A DNA stretch of 16,236 bases from Pseudomonadota bacterium. Lineage in GTDB: Bacteria; Pseudomonadota; Alphaproteobacteria; Rhizobiales; Beijerinckiaceae. Below are positions 1-7,572 of the stretch, piece after piece. Each line of letters opens with the position of its first letter. Within the stretch, counting starts at the first letter, position 1. The stretch spans positions 1 to 16,236 of the forward strand of contig JAGWRL010000004.1 of NCBI GenBank assembly GCA_028876585.1, in the 5' to 3' direction. The translations under genes and the position numbers were made by a program. The notes beneath the pieces are model-generated. The model ran no database searches, was not told the DNA's origin, and saw nothing but the letters and a program-made list of their open reading frames with translations.

Positions 1-717
1 GACGGTGTGGCGGTAGCCGGGGAAAGCGCCGCGAAATTCGCCGTAGCTTGCAAAGCCCACCACCGCCCCGCCCCGCTCGGCGACGATGACGGGAAAGCCA
101 GCGGCGCGGCGGGCGCGCAACCACGCCGCGCGCTCCTCCAGCGTGGTCGGCTCGTCGCGATAGATCGCGGTCGAGGTGGCGATCACATCGTTGTAGATGG
201 CGAGCAGGCCGGGCAAATCGTCCTCACACGCCGGACGCGTTTCAACCACGCTCGCCTCGTCGCCGAGGTTCAGCGTCAGGAACAGGCTGTTGCGGTCGGG
301 CCGGTAGCCGGTGAAGGCCGTGCAATCGCGGAAGCCGTGGCGACGGTAGAGCCGGCGCGCGGGGTGGAAGAAATCCCACGAACCCGTCTCCAGACTGAGG
401 CGCTTCAGCCCCAACGCGCGGGCGTGCGCGACGAGATGGGCCAGCATCTCCGCCCCGGCGCCGGCCCCACGGCGTTCAGCGACGGTATGCATGGACTTGA
501 GTTCGCCGCGCCCATCGCCGAGCCGCTTGACGGCGCCGATTCCGAGCAGCGCCTCGCCGTCCCAGGCGGCGAAGAAGTCGATTTCGGGCCGCGCGAGGCC
601 GGCGAGGTCGAGCGCATGGGCGCTGTCGGGCGCCGTCTCGGCGCGGCATTGCGTCAGATGTGTCGCCAGCAGCGCGACGATGCGCGGGTCGCCCAGATCG
701 CCGCGAATGATCCTCAC
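1..717 (-). CDS. Tandem GNAT acetyltransferase fusion, C-terminus cut by window edge
   Basis: This frame is open from a GTG at 717 to the left edge, giving 239 residues with no stop. Residues 1-152 form one GNAT domain, with an acetyl-CoA loop around residues 82-92 (RRGAGAGAEML) and the closing block LYRRHGF and YRPDRNS. A second GNAT domain starts near residue 157. Its pieces DDLPGLLAIYND, STAIY, FPVIVAE and GYRHTV match the start of phosphinothricin acetyltransferase (Pat/Bar) type enzymes, and about 80 residues of it are visible. The GTG start is chosen because GAGGA lies 6 nt upstream and because it overlaps the stop of the oxidoreductase gene (GTGA), suggesting translational coupling. 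Family knowledge suggests transfer of acetyl groups from acetyl-CoA to small amines, but the substrates are unknown. The fusion reading is firm as far as the window goes; the full length cannot be judged. Confidence 0.85.
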   Translation of the reverse strand, partial: MRIIRGDLGDPRIVALLATHLTQCRAETAPDSAHALDLAGLARPEIDFFAAWDGEALLGIGAVKRLGDGRGELKSMHTVAERRGAGAGAEMLAHLVAHARALGLKRLSLETGSWDFFHPARRLYRRHGFRDCTAFTGYRPDRNSLFLTLNLGDEASVVETRPACEDDLPGLLAIYNDVIATSTAIYRDEPTTLEERAAWLRARRAAGFPVIVAERGGAVVGFASYGEFRGAFPGYRHTV

Positions 718-1349
718 GCGGCGTCCTCGCGGGCGCGCGCGATCGCCTGCGCGAGCACCTCCTCGCTCTGCGCGCCGGAGACGGCGTATTTCGAGGCGAA
801 GATGAAGAACGGCACGCCCTGCACGCCGACGCGCCGCGCCGCCTCGATCTCCTCGCGCACCTCGTCCGCGCCTTCACCGCTGGCGAGCCGCGCCGCCACA
901 GCTTCGCCGTCGAGGCCGCAGGCGGTCGCCGCTTCGATCAACACCGCGCGGTCGCCGATGTCGCGGCCGCCCTCGAAATAATCGGAGAACAGCCGCTCGA
1001 CCAGCGCGTCGGCCGCGCCCGCCTCGGCCGCGAAGCGGATCAGCCGGTGCGCGTCGAGCGTGTTGGGCGAGCGGCGGATGCTGTCGAAATCGAACGCGAC
1101 GCCGACCTCCGCGCCCAGCGCCCTCAGCCGCGCATGCGCTTGCGCCAGCCGATCCCCGTCGCCGAATTTGGCGCGCATATAGGCCTGACGGTCCAGCCCC
1201 TCGGGCGGGATCGTCGGGTCGAGTTGGTAGGGGCGCCAGCGCACCTCGACTTCGCCGGCCGCGCGCAACGCCCCCTCCAGCCGTTTCTTGCCGAGGTAGC
1301 ACCACGGGCAAACCACGTCGCTGACGACGTCGATCACGATGGGCGGCAT
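714..1349 (-). CDS. DsbA/FrnE-family thiol oxidoreductase
   Basis: This 211-residue protein has a thioredoxin-like active site CPWC at residues 14-17, within VVCPWCYLGKKRL, and a likely cis-proline at residue 180 in GVPFFIF. The blocks WRPYQLDP, NTLDAHRL and LFSDYFEGGRDIGD are typical of the FrnE branch of the DsbA superfamily, and the length is normal for that branch. No signal peptide is visible, so the protein probably acts in the cytoplasm on disulfides or small-molecule substrates, unlike periplasmic DsbA. The ATG at 1349 has GGAGA about 8 nt upstream. The gene follows the YejA-like gene after 51 bp and overlaps the acetyltransferase gene by 4 bp, so the three may share a transcript. The family call is confident; the substrate is unknown. 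Confidence 0.9.
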   Translation of the reverse strand: MPPIVIDVVSDVVCPWCYLGKKRLEGALRAAGEVEVRWRPYQLDPTIPPEGLDRQAYMRAKFGDGDRLAQAHARLRALGAEVGVAFDFDSIRRSPNTLDAHRLIRFAAEAGAADALVERLFSDYFEGGRDIGDRAVLIEAATACGLDGEAVAARLASGEGADEVREEIEAARRVGVQGVPFFIFASKYAVSGAQSEEVLAQAIARAREDAA

Positions 1350-1400
1350 GGGCGGTCTCCGGGAAATGCGCTGATGATCATAGGGCGGGCCGCCGGCGCG

Positions 1401-3200
1401 TCAACGCGGCCGCCGCCACCACGCGTCGAGATCGACGCCGAACAGCGGCGTTCGCTCGGGATGGCCGAGGCGCGCGGAATAGGCGACCCATTGCGATTTC
1501 GCGTGATAGAACGGCACCAGGTAGAACCCTGACAGCAGCGCGCGGTCGAGCGCCCGCACCGCCGCGACATAGCCGGCCTCGCTGTCGGCGGCGAGCATGG
1601 CGGCGATCAGCGCGTCGAGCGCCGGCGAGCGGGCGCCGGCGACATTATAGGCGCCCTCCATGTCGGCGGCGGCCGCGCTCCAGCGCCCGCGTTGCTCCGC
1701 GCCGGGCGAGGCGGAAGCGGGGAAGCCGGCCGGCGCCATGTCGAAATCGAACCGCTGCCGGCGGCGCTGGAATTCGGTTTCGTCGACCAGGCGCACCTGC
1801 GCGGCGATTCCGATGCGGGCGAGCATGCGCGCATAGGCCAGCGCCAGCCGCTCCTCGGCGCGGGTCTTGACCAGGATTTCGAAGCTGAACGGCCGGCCGG
1901 CGGCGTCGCGCAGCTTGCCGCCTTTGAGCGCGTAGCCGGCGCTCGCGAGTTCGGCCAGCGCGTCCTGCGCGGCGGCGCGATCGCGTCCCGTGCCGTCGCA
2001 GACGCGCGGACGCCAGCGGCCGGCCAGAATATCGGCGCGCACCGCGTCGGGAAACGGCGCGAGCAGCGCCCGCTCGGCGGCGTCGGCGGGACGGCCGGCG
2101 CTGGAGAGCGCGCTGTCGCCGAAAAAACTGTCGTCGCGCACGAAGGCGCCGGCGAACAACGTCGCGTTGAGCCATTCGAAATCGAACATCGTCGACAAAG
2201 CCTCGCGCACCCGTACGTCGGCGAACATCGCGCGGCGGGTGTTGAAGGCGAAGCCGGTCATGCCCTTGGGCAGCCCGAGCGGGAACGGCTCGACCACGAT
2301 CTCGCCGCGTCGCCGCGCCGGAAAATCATAGTCGCGCGCCCAGCGGACGGCGTCGCCCTCGAACCGCACGTCGTAAAGACCGGCCTGGAAGGCGGCGAAC
2401 AGCGAGGCGTCGTCGCGGAAATAGTCGATGACGATCGAATCGAAGTTATACAGGCCGCGCGATGCGGGAAGGTCGCGGCCCCAATAGTTCGGATCGCGGC
2501 GATAGACGATGCGCCGGCCGGGATCGACGCTTTCGACGCGATACGGCCCCGAGCCCAGGGGAATGTCGAGCGTGGCGTCGTCGAAGCGCGCGACGTCGGT
2601 ATGCGCCCGGCTCAGCACCGGCAGCAGCGCCAGAATCAGCGGCAGCTCGCGGTCGCCGGCGCCGGTCAGGTCGAAGCGGATCGTCAGCGGGTCCGGCGTC
2701 GAAACCGATTTGACGAGCGCGAAGGCGGCGCGCTGTGGCGGCCGGCCGTGCGTGCGCAGCAGTTCGAAGCTGAAGCGCACGTCAGCGGAAGTGATCGGCG
2801 AGCCGTCGGAGAAATGCGCGGCGGGGTTGAGACGAAAGGTCGCAAGCCCACGCGCGGCGTCGGTCTCGATCGACTGCGCGACGAGGCCGTAGAGCGTGAA
2901 CGGCTCGTCGTGCGAGCGCGCCATCAGCGTCTCGAACACATGGCCCGACAGCCCTTCCGCGCTCGACAGGGCCTTCACGTTGAACGGATTGAGGCTGTCG
3001 AACGTGCCGAGATAGGCGAGTCGCAAGGCGCCGCCTTTCGGCGCGGCGGGGTCGACATAGGGGAAGGCGGCGAAATCGGCCGGCAGCGCCGGCGCGCCAT
3101 GCATGGCGATGGCCGGCGCGGGCGGTTCGCCGGCGTGGGCGGGCGCGACGGCGAGCAGGCAGGCGAGGGCCGGCAACGCCCGTAAAAGCAGGCTCGTCAT
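1401..3200 (-). CDS. yejA: YejA-type ABC transporter periplasmic peptide-binding protein
   Basis: This 599-residue protein, about the length of E. coli YejA, starts with a signal peptide (hydrophobic core near residues 4-19, likely cleavage after AHA at residue 23). The mature part is a family-5 extracellular solute-binding protein. It shows GGALRLAYLGTFDSLNPF near residues 56-73, HFSDGSPITSADVRFSF near 130, a DPNYWGRDLP block, and FNTRRAMFADVRVREAL in the second lobe. These are YejA/oligopeptide-binding signatures. The start is fixed because an in-frame TAG lies two codons upstream of the ATG. No yejB, yejE or yejF permease or ATPase gene is adjacent: upstream is a divergent gene, and downstream is the DsbA-like gene. 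The protein is therefore an orphan receptor in this window and presumably serves a transporter encoded elsewhere. The ligand is inferred to be peptide-like. Confidence 0.88.
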   Translation of the reverse strand: MTSLLLRALPALACLLAVAPAHAGEPPAPAIAMHGAPALPADFAAFPYVDPAAPKGGALRLAYLGTFDSLNPFNVKALSSAEGLSGHVFETLMARSHDEPFTLYGLVAQSIETDAARGLATFRLNPAAHFSDGSPITSADVRFSFELLRTHGRPPQRAAFALVKSVSTPDPLTIRFDLTGAGDRELPLILALLPVLSRAHTDVARFDDATLDIPLGSGPYRVESVDPGRRIVYRRDPNYWGRDLPASRGLYNFDSIVIDYFRDDASLFAAFQAGLYDVRFEGDAVRWARDYDFPARRRGEIVVEPFPLGLPKGMTGFAFNTRRAMFADVRVREALSTMFDFEWLNATLFAGAFVRDDSFFGDSALSSAGRPADAAERALLAPFPDAVRADILAGRWRPRVCDGTGRDRAAAQDALAELASAGYALKGGKLRDAAGRPFSFEILVKTRAEERLALAYARMLARIGIAAQVRLVDETEFQRRRQRFDFDMAPAGFPASASPGAEQRGRWSAAAADMEGAYNVAGARSPALDALIAAMLAADSEAGYVAAVRALDRALLSGFYLVPFYHAKSQWVAYSARLGHPERTPLFGVDLDAWWRRPR

Positions 3201-3393
3201 CGGCTATAAGACAATCTCATGTCGGCGAACTCCGCGCCGGAGATTACCCCGGCGGAACACGAAGCGAAAAAGATGTTGGATTGCCGCGCCGAATATGGAA
3301 AGAGGGCGCGCTTTCCGAGCGAGGACGGGCGCCCGAAGTTCGCGGCTCGGCGACATCGCGCCCGCGCTTGCATCGAAAACGAAAGGACGATGG

Positions 3394-4116
3394 ATGAAGA
3401 TCCGGCTTATGCGCTGCGGCGCCCTGGCCCTGGCGACCGTGTTTGGAGCCTCCCTCGCGCTCGCGCAGACGCCGAAAGCGCCGCCCGCCGGCGCCGCCGC
3501 CGCCGCGCCGCAACCCATCAAGCTCGACCTCATTCCCTTGCAGGCGCCATGGACCAAGGTCTGCCAGAAAGACCCCACCGGCGCCAAGGAATTCTGCCGC
3601 ACGATCCGCGCCTTCGGCCAGTCGGCCGACCAGCCGCCGACGCTGGCGATGGCGATCGACGCGATGTCGGGCGACGAAAAGAAGATCGTGCGCATGCAAT
3701 TGCCCGAGGGCCTGCTGCTGCGCCCCGGCTTCCGTCTGGTGATGGAAAAGTCGGAGCCGGTCGACGGCCGCTTTTCGATCTGCGCCGCCGGCTCGTGCTT
3801 CGCCGAGGCGGATATCAACAACGCCCAGTTCGGCGTGTTGAAGAAGGCGCAGATCGCCTCGATCGTGGTGCGCAACCAGGTCGGCGCGGAAGTGACCTTC
3901 AACATCCCGATGCACGATTTCGCCGCCGCGATCGACGGGCCGGCGGTCGACCCCAAGAAGATCGAAGAGCAAAACAAGGCGTTGCAGGATCAACTGGAGA
4001 AGAAGGCCAAGGAGCAGCGCGAGCAGATCGAGAAGCAGCAGCCGGCGCCCGCCCCCGCGGCGCCGGACGCCAAGGCCAAGCCGGCGCCCGACGCGAAGGC
4101 CAAGCCGGCGAAGTGA
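3394..4116 (+). CDS. Invasion-associated locus B (IalB) family exported protein
   Basis: The 240-residue product begins with a signal peptide, with likely cleavage at ALA-QT after residue 24. An Ala/Pro linker and an IalB-type domain at about residues 45-185 follow (APWTKVCQKD, EFCRTIRAFGQ, LPEGLLLRPGFRL, GRFSICAAGSCFAEADI, VTFNIPMHDFAAA). Four cysteines (57, 68, 130, 135) could form two disulfides in the periplasm. After the domain comes a charged, probably coiled-coil stretch (about 188-218) and a Lys/Ala/Pro tail ending in two 8-residue repeats. The ATG at 3394 is chosen over longer in-frame starts because AGGA lies 6 nt upstream and the signal peptide begins there. The family is widespread in Hyphomicrobiales and named from Bartonella invasion work, but its molecular role is generally unknown. 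A terminator follows directly, so it is likely a single-gene transcript. Confidence 0.88.
   Translation: MKIRLMRCGALALATVFGASLALAQTPKAPPAGAAAAAPQPIKLDLIPLQAPWTKVCQKDPTGAKEFCRTIRAFGQSADQPPTLAMAIDAMSGDEKKIVRMQLPEGLLLRPGFRLVMEKSEPVDGRFSICAAGSCFAEADINNAQFGVLKKAQIASIVVRNQVGAEVTFNIPMHDFAAAIDGPAVDPKKIEEQNKALQDQLEKKAKEQREQIEKQQPAPAPAAPDAKAKPAPDAKAKPAK
4066..4113 (+). repeat. Two tandem 24 bp repeats in the IalB-family gene tail
   Basis: Two consecutive 24 bp units encode DAKAKPAP and DAKAKPAK at residues 225-240, the extreme C-terminus of the IalB-family protein. The units differ at only a few bases. The Lys/Ala/Pro composition resembles flexible, cell-wall or envelope-contacting tails, but that role is inferred. 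Confidence 0.8.
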
Positions 4117-4135
4117 TCGCGCGTTAATTCAAGTC

Positions 4136-4166
4136 ACGCCCGGGCCAAGTCCCGGGCGTTTTCTTG
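4136..4166 (+). terminator. Intrinsic terminator after the IalB-family gene
   Basis: A perfect 9 bp stem (ACGCCCGGG at 4136-4144 paired with CCCGGGCGT at 4151-4159) closes a 6 nt loop and runs straight into a T-rich tract (TTTTCTT). It lies 19 bp after the stop codon. The minus-strand reading lacks a T tract, so it probably acts on the plus strand only. Confidence 0.88.
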
Positions 4167-4230
4167 TCGGGAATGATGCGGCGTTTGGCTGATGGGCGCG
4201 CGTTCAGGCATGGCGGCGCCGCTCGCCGTC

Positions 4231-4266
4231 CCCTCCCCCCTCGTGGGGGAGGGTCAGGGTGGGGGG
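4231..4266. repeat. GC-rich palindromic intergenic repeat
   Basis: A perfect 9 bp inverted repeat (CCCTCCCCC at 4231-4239, GGGGGAGGG at 4245-4253) with a 5 nt loop is followed by a G-rich tail (TCAGGGTGGGGGG). It lies between the convergent IalB-family and hspQ genes. From memory, near-identical C/G-rich hairpins are scattered between genes in many alphaproteobacterial genomes. The copy number in this genome cannot be seen here. It has no T tract on either strand. Confidence 0.6.
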
Positions 4267-4291
4267 GCTCGCCGCCGCCCCGCCGCGCGCC

Positions 4292-4621
4292 TCAATTGGC
4301 GCTGCTCACCTTGCGCTTGTAGAAGCCGCGATCGGCCGGCACGAACATCTCGTCGACCTGGGGATGATGCACCGGCGCGCCCGATTCGTCGGGCAGCAGG
4401 TTCTGCTCCGAGACATAGGCGACATATTGGGTCTGCTCGTTCTCGGCGTAGAGGTGATAGAACGGCTGGTCCTTCGACGGACGCACCTCGGCGGGAATCG
4501 CGCGATACCATTCCTCGGTGTTGGCGAAAATGGGATCGACGTCGTAAATCACGCCCCGAAACGGATAGAGGCGGTGCTTGACGACCTGTCCGATGGCGAA
4601 TTTGGCTGAACGCGCGCGCAT
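4292..4621 (-). CDS. hspQ: Heat shock protein HspQ
   Basis: The 109-residue product carries the HspQ/YccV fold signatures from start to end: KFAIGQVVKHRLYPFRGVIYDVDP near residues 7-30 (as the short blocks KFAIGQ, VVKHRL and FRGVIYDVDP), then EEWYRAIP, KDQPFYHLYAE, YVAYVSEQNLL and HPQVDEMF. In E. coli HspQ binds hemimethylated DNA, is heat-induced, and acts as a specificity-enhancing factor for Lon protease. A cytoplasmic protein-quality role is therefore likely here. The length matches the family, and the ATG at 4621 aligns with the usual N-terminus. It lies 62 bp downstream of the CoA-ester lyase gene on the same strand and could be cotranscribed with it. Confidence 0.93.
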   Translation of the reverse strand: MRARSAKFAIGQVVKHRLYPFRGVIYDVDPIFANTEEWYRAIPAEVRPSKDQPFYHLYAENEQTQYVAYVSEQNLLPDESGAPVHHPQVDEMFVPADRGFYKRKVSSAN

Positions 4622-4683
4622 GATGATCCGCTGACCTAATCAGCGCCGGCCCGGCTGTCAATTTTTGTCGGCGCGACGCTGCG

Positions 4684-5721
4684 TCAGAAGCCGTAGACGG
4701 CGGCGTAATCGCGATTCCGCGCCGCCACCTGACGGGCGAGATCGACGATCACCTTGGCCTGTTTCCAGGTCGCGTCGTCCTGCATCTTGCCCTCGATCAT
4801 CACCGCGCCGGAGCCGTCGGGCATGGCGGCGAGGATTTTCCGGGCGAAAGCGACCTCGCCCGGATCGGGCGAGAACACCCGCTTGGCGATGGCGATCTGG
4901 CTTGGATGCAGCGACCACGCGCCGGCGCAACCGAGCAGGAAGGCGTTGCGGAACTGCGCCTCGCAGGCCTCCGGATCGGAGAAATCGCCGAACGGGCCGT
5001 AGAACGCCTTCAGCCCATGCGCGGCGCAGGCGTCGACCATGCGGGCGATCGTGTAATGCCAGGGGTCCTGCTGCGCGCTGGCCCGGCCAGGACCGGCGCC
5101 GTCGGCGAGCACCCGATAATCGGGGTGGCCGCCGCCGACCCGCGTCGTCTTCATCGCCCGCGAGGCGGCCAGATCCGCCGGCCCCAGGCTCATGCCCTGC
5201 ATGCGCGGCGAGGCGGCGGCGATGGCGGCGACATTGTTGACGCCCTGCGCCGTCTCCAGAATGGCGTGGATCAGGATCGGCTTGCGCGTCGCGTGCCGGG
5301 CCTCCAGCAGCGCCAGATATTGGTCGAGGAAGTGGATGTCCCATGGCCCCTCGATCTTGGGCGCCATCACCACGTCGAGCTTGTCGCCGACCTCGGCGAC
5401 GATGCGGTCGAGATCGTCGAGGAGCCAGGGCGAATTGAGCGCGTTGACGCGCACCCACAGCCCGGTCGCGCCGAAATCGACCGATTTGGCCATGGCGATG
5501 AAGCCTTCGCGCGCGGCGGCCTTGGATTCGATCGGGATCGCGTCTTCGAGATTGCCGAGCACGACGTCGACCTGATGGACGAGTTCGCCGACCTTGGCGC
5601 GCACCTTTTCGTTATGCGGCGGCACGAAATGGATCATGCGTTCGAGCCTGGCCGGCAGATCGCGCAGCGGCGCGGGGGCGCCGATGGCGAGCGGCTCGAA
5701 AAATTTGCGCGGCGCTTTCAT
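4684..5721 (-). CDS. HpcH/HpaI-citrate lyase family CoA-ester lyase, probably malyl-CoA lyase type
   Basis: This 345-residue protein has the TIM-barrel CoA-ester lyase pattern: NLEDAIP at 57-63, WVRVNALN with Arg91, [10 protein letters not shown] with Glu156, [12 protein letters not shown] with Asp183, [10 protein letters not shown] at 242-251 and [15 protein letters not shown] at 271-285. The Arg, Glu and Asp match the substrate- and Mg2+-binding residues of L-malyl-CoA/beta-methylmalyl-CoA lyases. These cleave malyl-CoA to glyoxylate and acetyl-CoA in the serine cycle, or methylmalyl-CoA in the ethylmalonyl-CoA pathway. The N-terminal strand differs from the classical form: VPPHNEK replaces the usual VPG-type motif, and NLEDA replaces DLEDA. 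The closest function could therefore be another 3-hydroxyacyl-CoA lyase or thioesterase. The ATG at 5721 has GGAGA about 9 nt upstream. The family is certain; the substrate is moderately certain. Confidence 0.8.
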   Translation of the reverse strand: MKAPRKFFEPLAIGAPAPLRDLPARLERMIHFVPPHNEKVRAKVGELVHQVDVVLGNLEDAIPIESKAAAREGFIAMAKSVDFGATGLWVRVNALNSPWLLDDLDRIVAEVGDKLDVVMAPKIEGPWDIHFLDQYLALLEARHATRKPILIHAILETAQGVNNVAAIAAASPRMQGMSLGPADLAASRAMKTTRVGGGHPDYRVLADGAGPGRASAQQDPWHYTIARMVDACAAHGLKAFYGPFGDFSDPEACEAQFRNAFLLGCAGAWSLHPSQIAIAKRVFSPDPGEVAFARKILAAMPDGSGAVMIEGKMQDDATWKQAKVIVDLARQVAARNRDYAAVYGF

Positions 5722-5769
5722 GGGCGAGGGTCTCCGGAAGTCGGCGCTTAAGCGGGCGGCGGCGGGCGG

Positions 5770-7494
5770 TCAATTCGACGGAGGAAGGAGCGGCGACAGA
5801 ACCGGCCCGCTCCACGGACCGACGAGGTCGAAATCGAGATGCGCGCCCTCGGGCGTCGGCTGGCCGTCCGGCGCGCTTTGCCGCGCCGACACGCGCGCGC
5901 GCCAGACGCGGTCGATTAGGTCGACGCCGCCAGTCACGGCGAGCGAGAGGCCCGGCGCCTGGGTCGAGGCGTCGACGAAACGCGCCTCGCCATTGCTGAT
6001 CTCGACCCGTCCATGCGCATTGCCGAACCGGGTGGCGCCGGCCGCCATGTCGCGCGCGACCTCGATCGGCTTGCGCTTTCCCTTGCGCAGCGCCTCCTCG
6101 AAGTTGAGCGTCCGCAGCGCGCCGTCGGCGATTTCGAGCGTGGCGTCGCCGTCGGCGCTGGCGACGATTTCCGCCGGAGAGCGGCCGTGGGCGCGCAGCG
6201 ACAGTTTCACGCCGCCCTGGCCGGAAAAATTGCGCTCGCCGAACTCGGCCAGCAACGCGCCGAGATCGGCGTTCTCCAGCGCCAGCGACAAACCGCTGTC
6301 GCAGGCGCCCTGCTTGTCCGCCACGAAAAATTCGCCCGACAGCGCGCCGTGGGCGAGGCCGGCGTCGAGCAGCTTGACGCCGAACCGGCCATCGCGCAGC
6401 GACACGGCGGCCGCTGGATTGTCGATCGCATGGCCACGCCAGACCGCGCGCGTCGCCGAGACCCGCAGATCGAGGTCGAGCCAGCGGCTCGGCTCAGGCA
6501 GGACGGGCGCGGCCGACCAGGCGCCGGCATCGTCAAGCGCGGCGGGGGGCGGCCCGATCAGCGGCTCCAGATCGATCGCGTCGGCGGCGAGCGTTCCCGA
6601 GACGGCGAGCCTCGCCGGCGAGCGCACAAAATCGAGCGCGCCCTCGAAGGCCTGGCCGCCGAGCGTGAGGTTGACTTCGGCGAGCTTGAGCTGGCGCAGA
6701 TCGGCGCTGACGCGCGCCTCCAGTTCGAGGCCCGCCGGCGCGTGCGGCGAGGGCGGCTCGCGGCCGAGCCAGCGCGCGAAACGGGCGATCGAGGGCGCCA
6801 GCGCCGACATCTGCCCGCGATAATAGGCGCCGTCGAGCCCGCCCGTCGGCGACCAATCGCCGGCGATGCGCAATTGCGTCAGCGGCGCATCGACCGCGAC
6901 GCGCACCGGGCTCGTCTGGCCATGCGCGGCGGCGAGCGGCCGGTCGAGCTCCCAACTGGCGTCGAAGGCCTGTCCGCGCCAGCGTCCGGTCGCGGCGGCG
7001 CGCAGCCGCCCCTGCGCCGAGGGCCAGTCGAGCCAGCCATTGGCGACGGCGAAATGGGTTTTCCAGCCGTGCTGGCTGGCGCCGACCTCGACCGTCCCGC
7101 CCAGCATGAGGAAGCGGGTGAGCGGCGGCGCGGCCAGCGCGCGCAGCGGCGCCTGCGCGGCGTCGAGATCGACCCTGACGTCGGCGTCCTTCAATGTCAG
7201 ACCGAGCGGCGACAGGCCGCCACCGAGCAGGCTGCTGAACCGCAGCGTCAGTTCCGCCGCGATCGCCTGGACGCCGAACGCGCCGTCGGCGGCGCGCCAT
7301 TTCACGTCGGTGATGCGCAGGGTCGGCTGCGGCAGCAGCGTCAGGAACGCCTGGCTCGGCGCCTCCAGCCCGCCGAGCGCGGGAGCAAGATCGCGCCGGA
7401 CCCGCTCCGGGTCGACGGGCCAGGATCGCAACCCCAGGGATAGGCCGAGCGCGGCGCCGAGTGCGACACTCGCCGCTAGTCCCCAATGACGCAT
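5770..7494 (-). CDS. AsmA-family inner-membrane-anchored protein
   Basis: The 574-residue product starts with a single hydrophobic segment (about residues 5-22) that would anchor it in the inner membrane with the rest in the periplasm. The body is beta-rich and repetitive, with blocks such as LPQPTLRITDVKW near the N-terminus. The AsmA C-terminal region at roughly 370-535 includes ENADLGALLAEFG, FSGQGGVKLSL, DGDATLEIADGALRTLNFEE and NGEARFVDAS. AsmA-like proteins are relatives of the bridge-like lipid transport group and support outer-membrane lipid homeostasis. The ATG at 7494 is preferred to the adjacent TTG at 7497 because GAGGG lies 7 nt upstream of the ATG. It sits 48 bp upstream of the CoA-ester lyase gene and 74 bp downstream of DUF2865. 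The family call is good; the exact paralog is not determined. Confidence 0.85.
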   Translation of the reverse strand: MRHWGLAASVALGAALGLSLGLRSWPVDPERVRRDLAPALGGLEAPSQAFLTLLPQPTLRITDVKWRAADGAFGVQAIAAELTLRFSSLLGGGLSPLGLTLKDADVRVDLDAAQAPLRALAAPPLTRFLMLGGTVEVGASQHGWKTHFAVANGWLDWPSAQGRLRAAATGRWRGQAFDASWELDRPLAAAHGQTSPVRVAVDAPLTQLRIAGDWSPTGGLDGAYYRGQMSALAPSIARFARWLGREPPSPHAPAGLELEARVSADLRQLKLAEVNLTLGGQAFEGALDFVRSPARLAVSGTLAADAIDLEPLIGPPPAALDDAGAWSAAPVLPEPSRWLDLDLRVSATRAVWRGHAIDNPAAAVSLRDGRFGVKLLDAGLAHGALSGEFFVADKQGACDSGLSLALENADLGALLAEFGERNFSGQGGVKLSLRAHGRSPAEIVASADGDATLEIADGALRTLNFEEALRKGKRKPIEVARDMAAGATRFGNAHGRVEISNGEARFVDASTQAPGLSLAVTGGVDLIDRVWRARVSARQSAPDGQPTPEGAHLDFDLVGPWSGPVLSPLLPPSN

Positions 7495-7542
7495 CAAACG
7501 ACCCTCGCCGCAGAAGCGATTCTCGCTCCCGCGGCAGGCGTT

Positions 7543-7572
7543 CTATAACGCGCATTCACCCGCAAAGATCAA
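7543..7572 (-). promoter_or_regulatory. Possible sigma-70-type promoter for the AsmA-family gene
   Basis: On the minus strand TTGATC (7572-7567) and TTATAG (7548-7543) are separated by 18 bp, and -10 to start codon is about 50 nt. The -35 overlaps the stop codon of the DUF2865 gene. Both hexamers are imperfect, so this is a weak prediction by eye. Confidence 0.3.

Noticed and set aside
1..981. A 324-codon plus-strand frame at the left edge
   Set aside because: It runs antisense to the acetyltransferase fusion and oxidoreductase genes, both of which have clear motifs.
1692..3185. A 497-codon plus-strand frame antisense to the YejA-like gene
   Set aside because: Composition is typical of a GC-driven shadow frame, and the opposite strand has clear signal peptide and binding-protein motifs.
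3103..3393. A longer N-terminus for the IalB-family protein from an ATG at 3103
   Set aside because: It would overlap the divergent YejA gene and bury the signal peptide; the ATG at 3394 has a good ribosome site.
4634..4661. A perfect TTGACA (-35) upstream of hspQ with a weak TTAGGT (-10) 16 bp away
   Set aside because: The implied transcript would start only about 5 nt before the start codon and the -10 is poor, so it is not listed as a promoter.
6013..7443. A 476-codon plus-strand frame antisense to the AsmA-family gene
   Set aside because: No domain or ribosome site supports it, and the AsmA reading frame is convincing.
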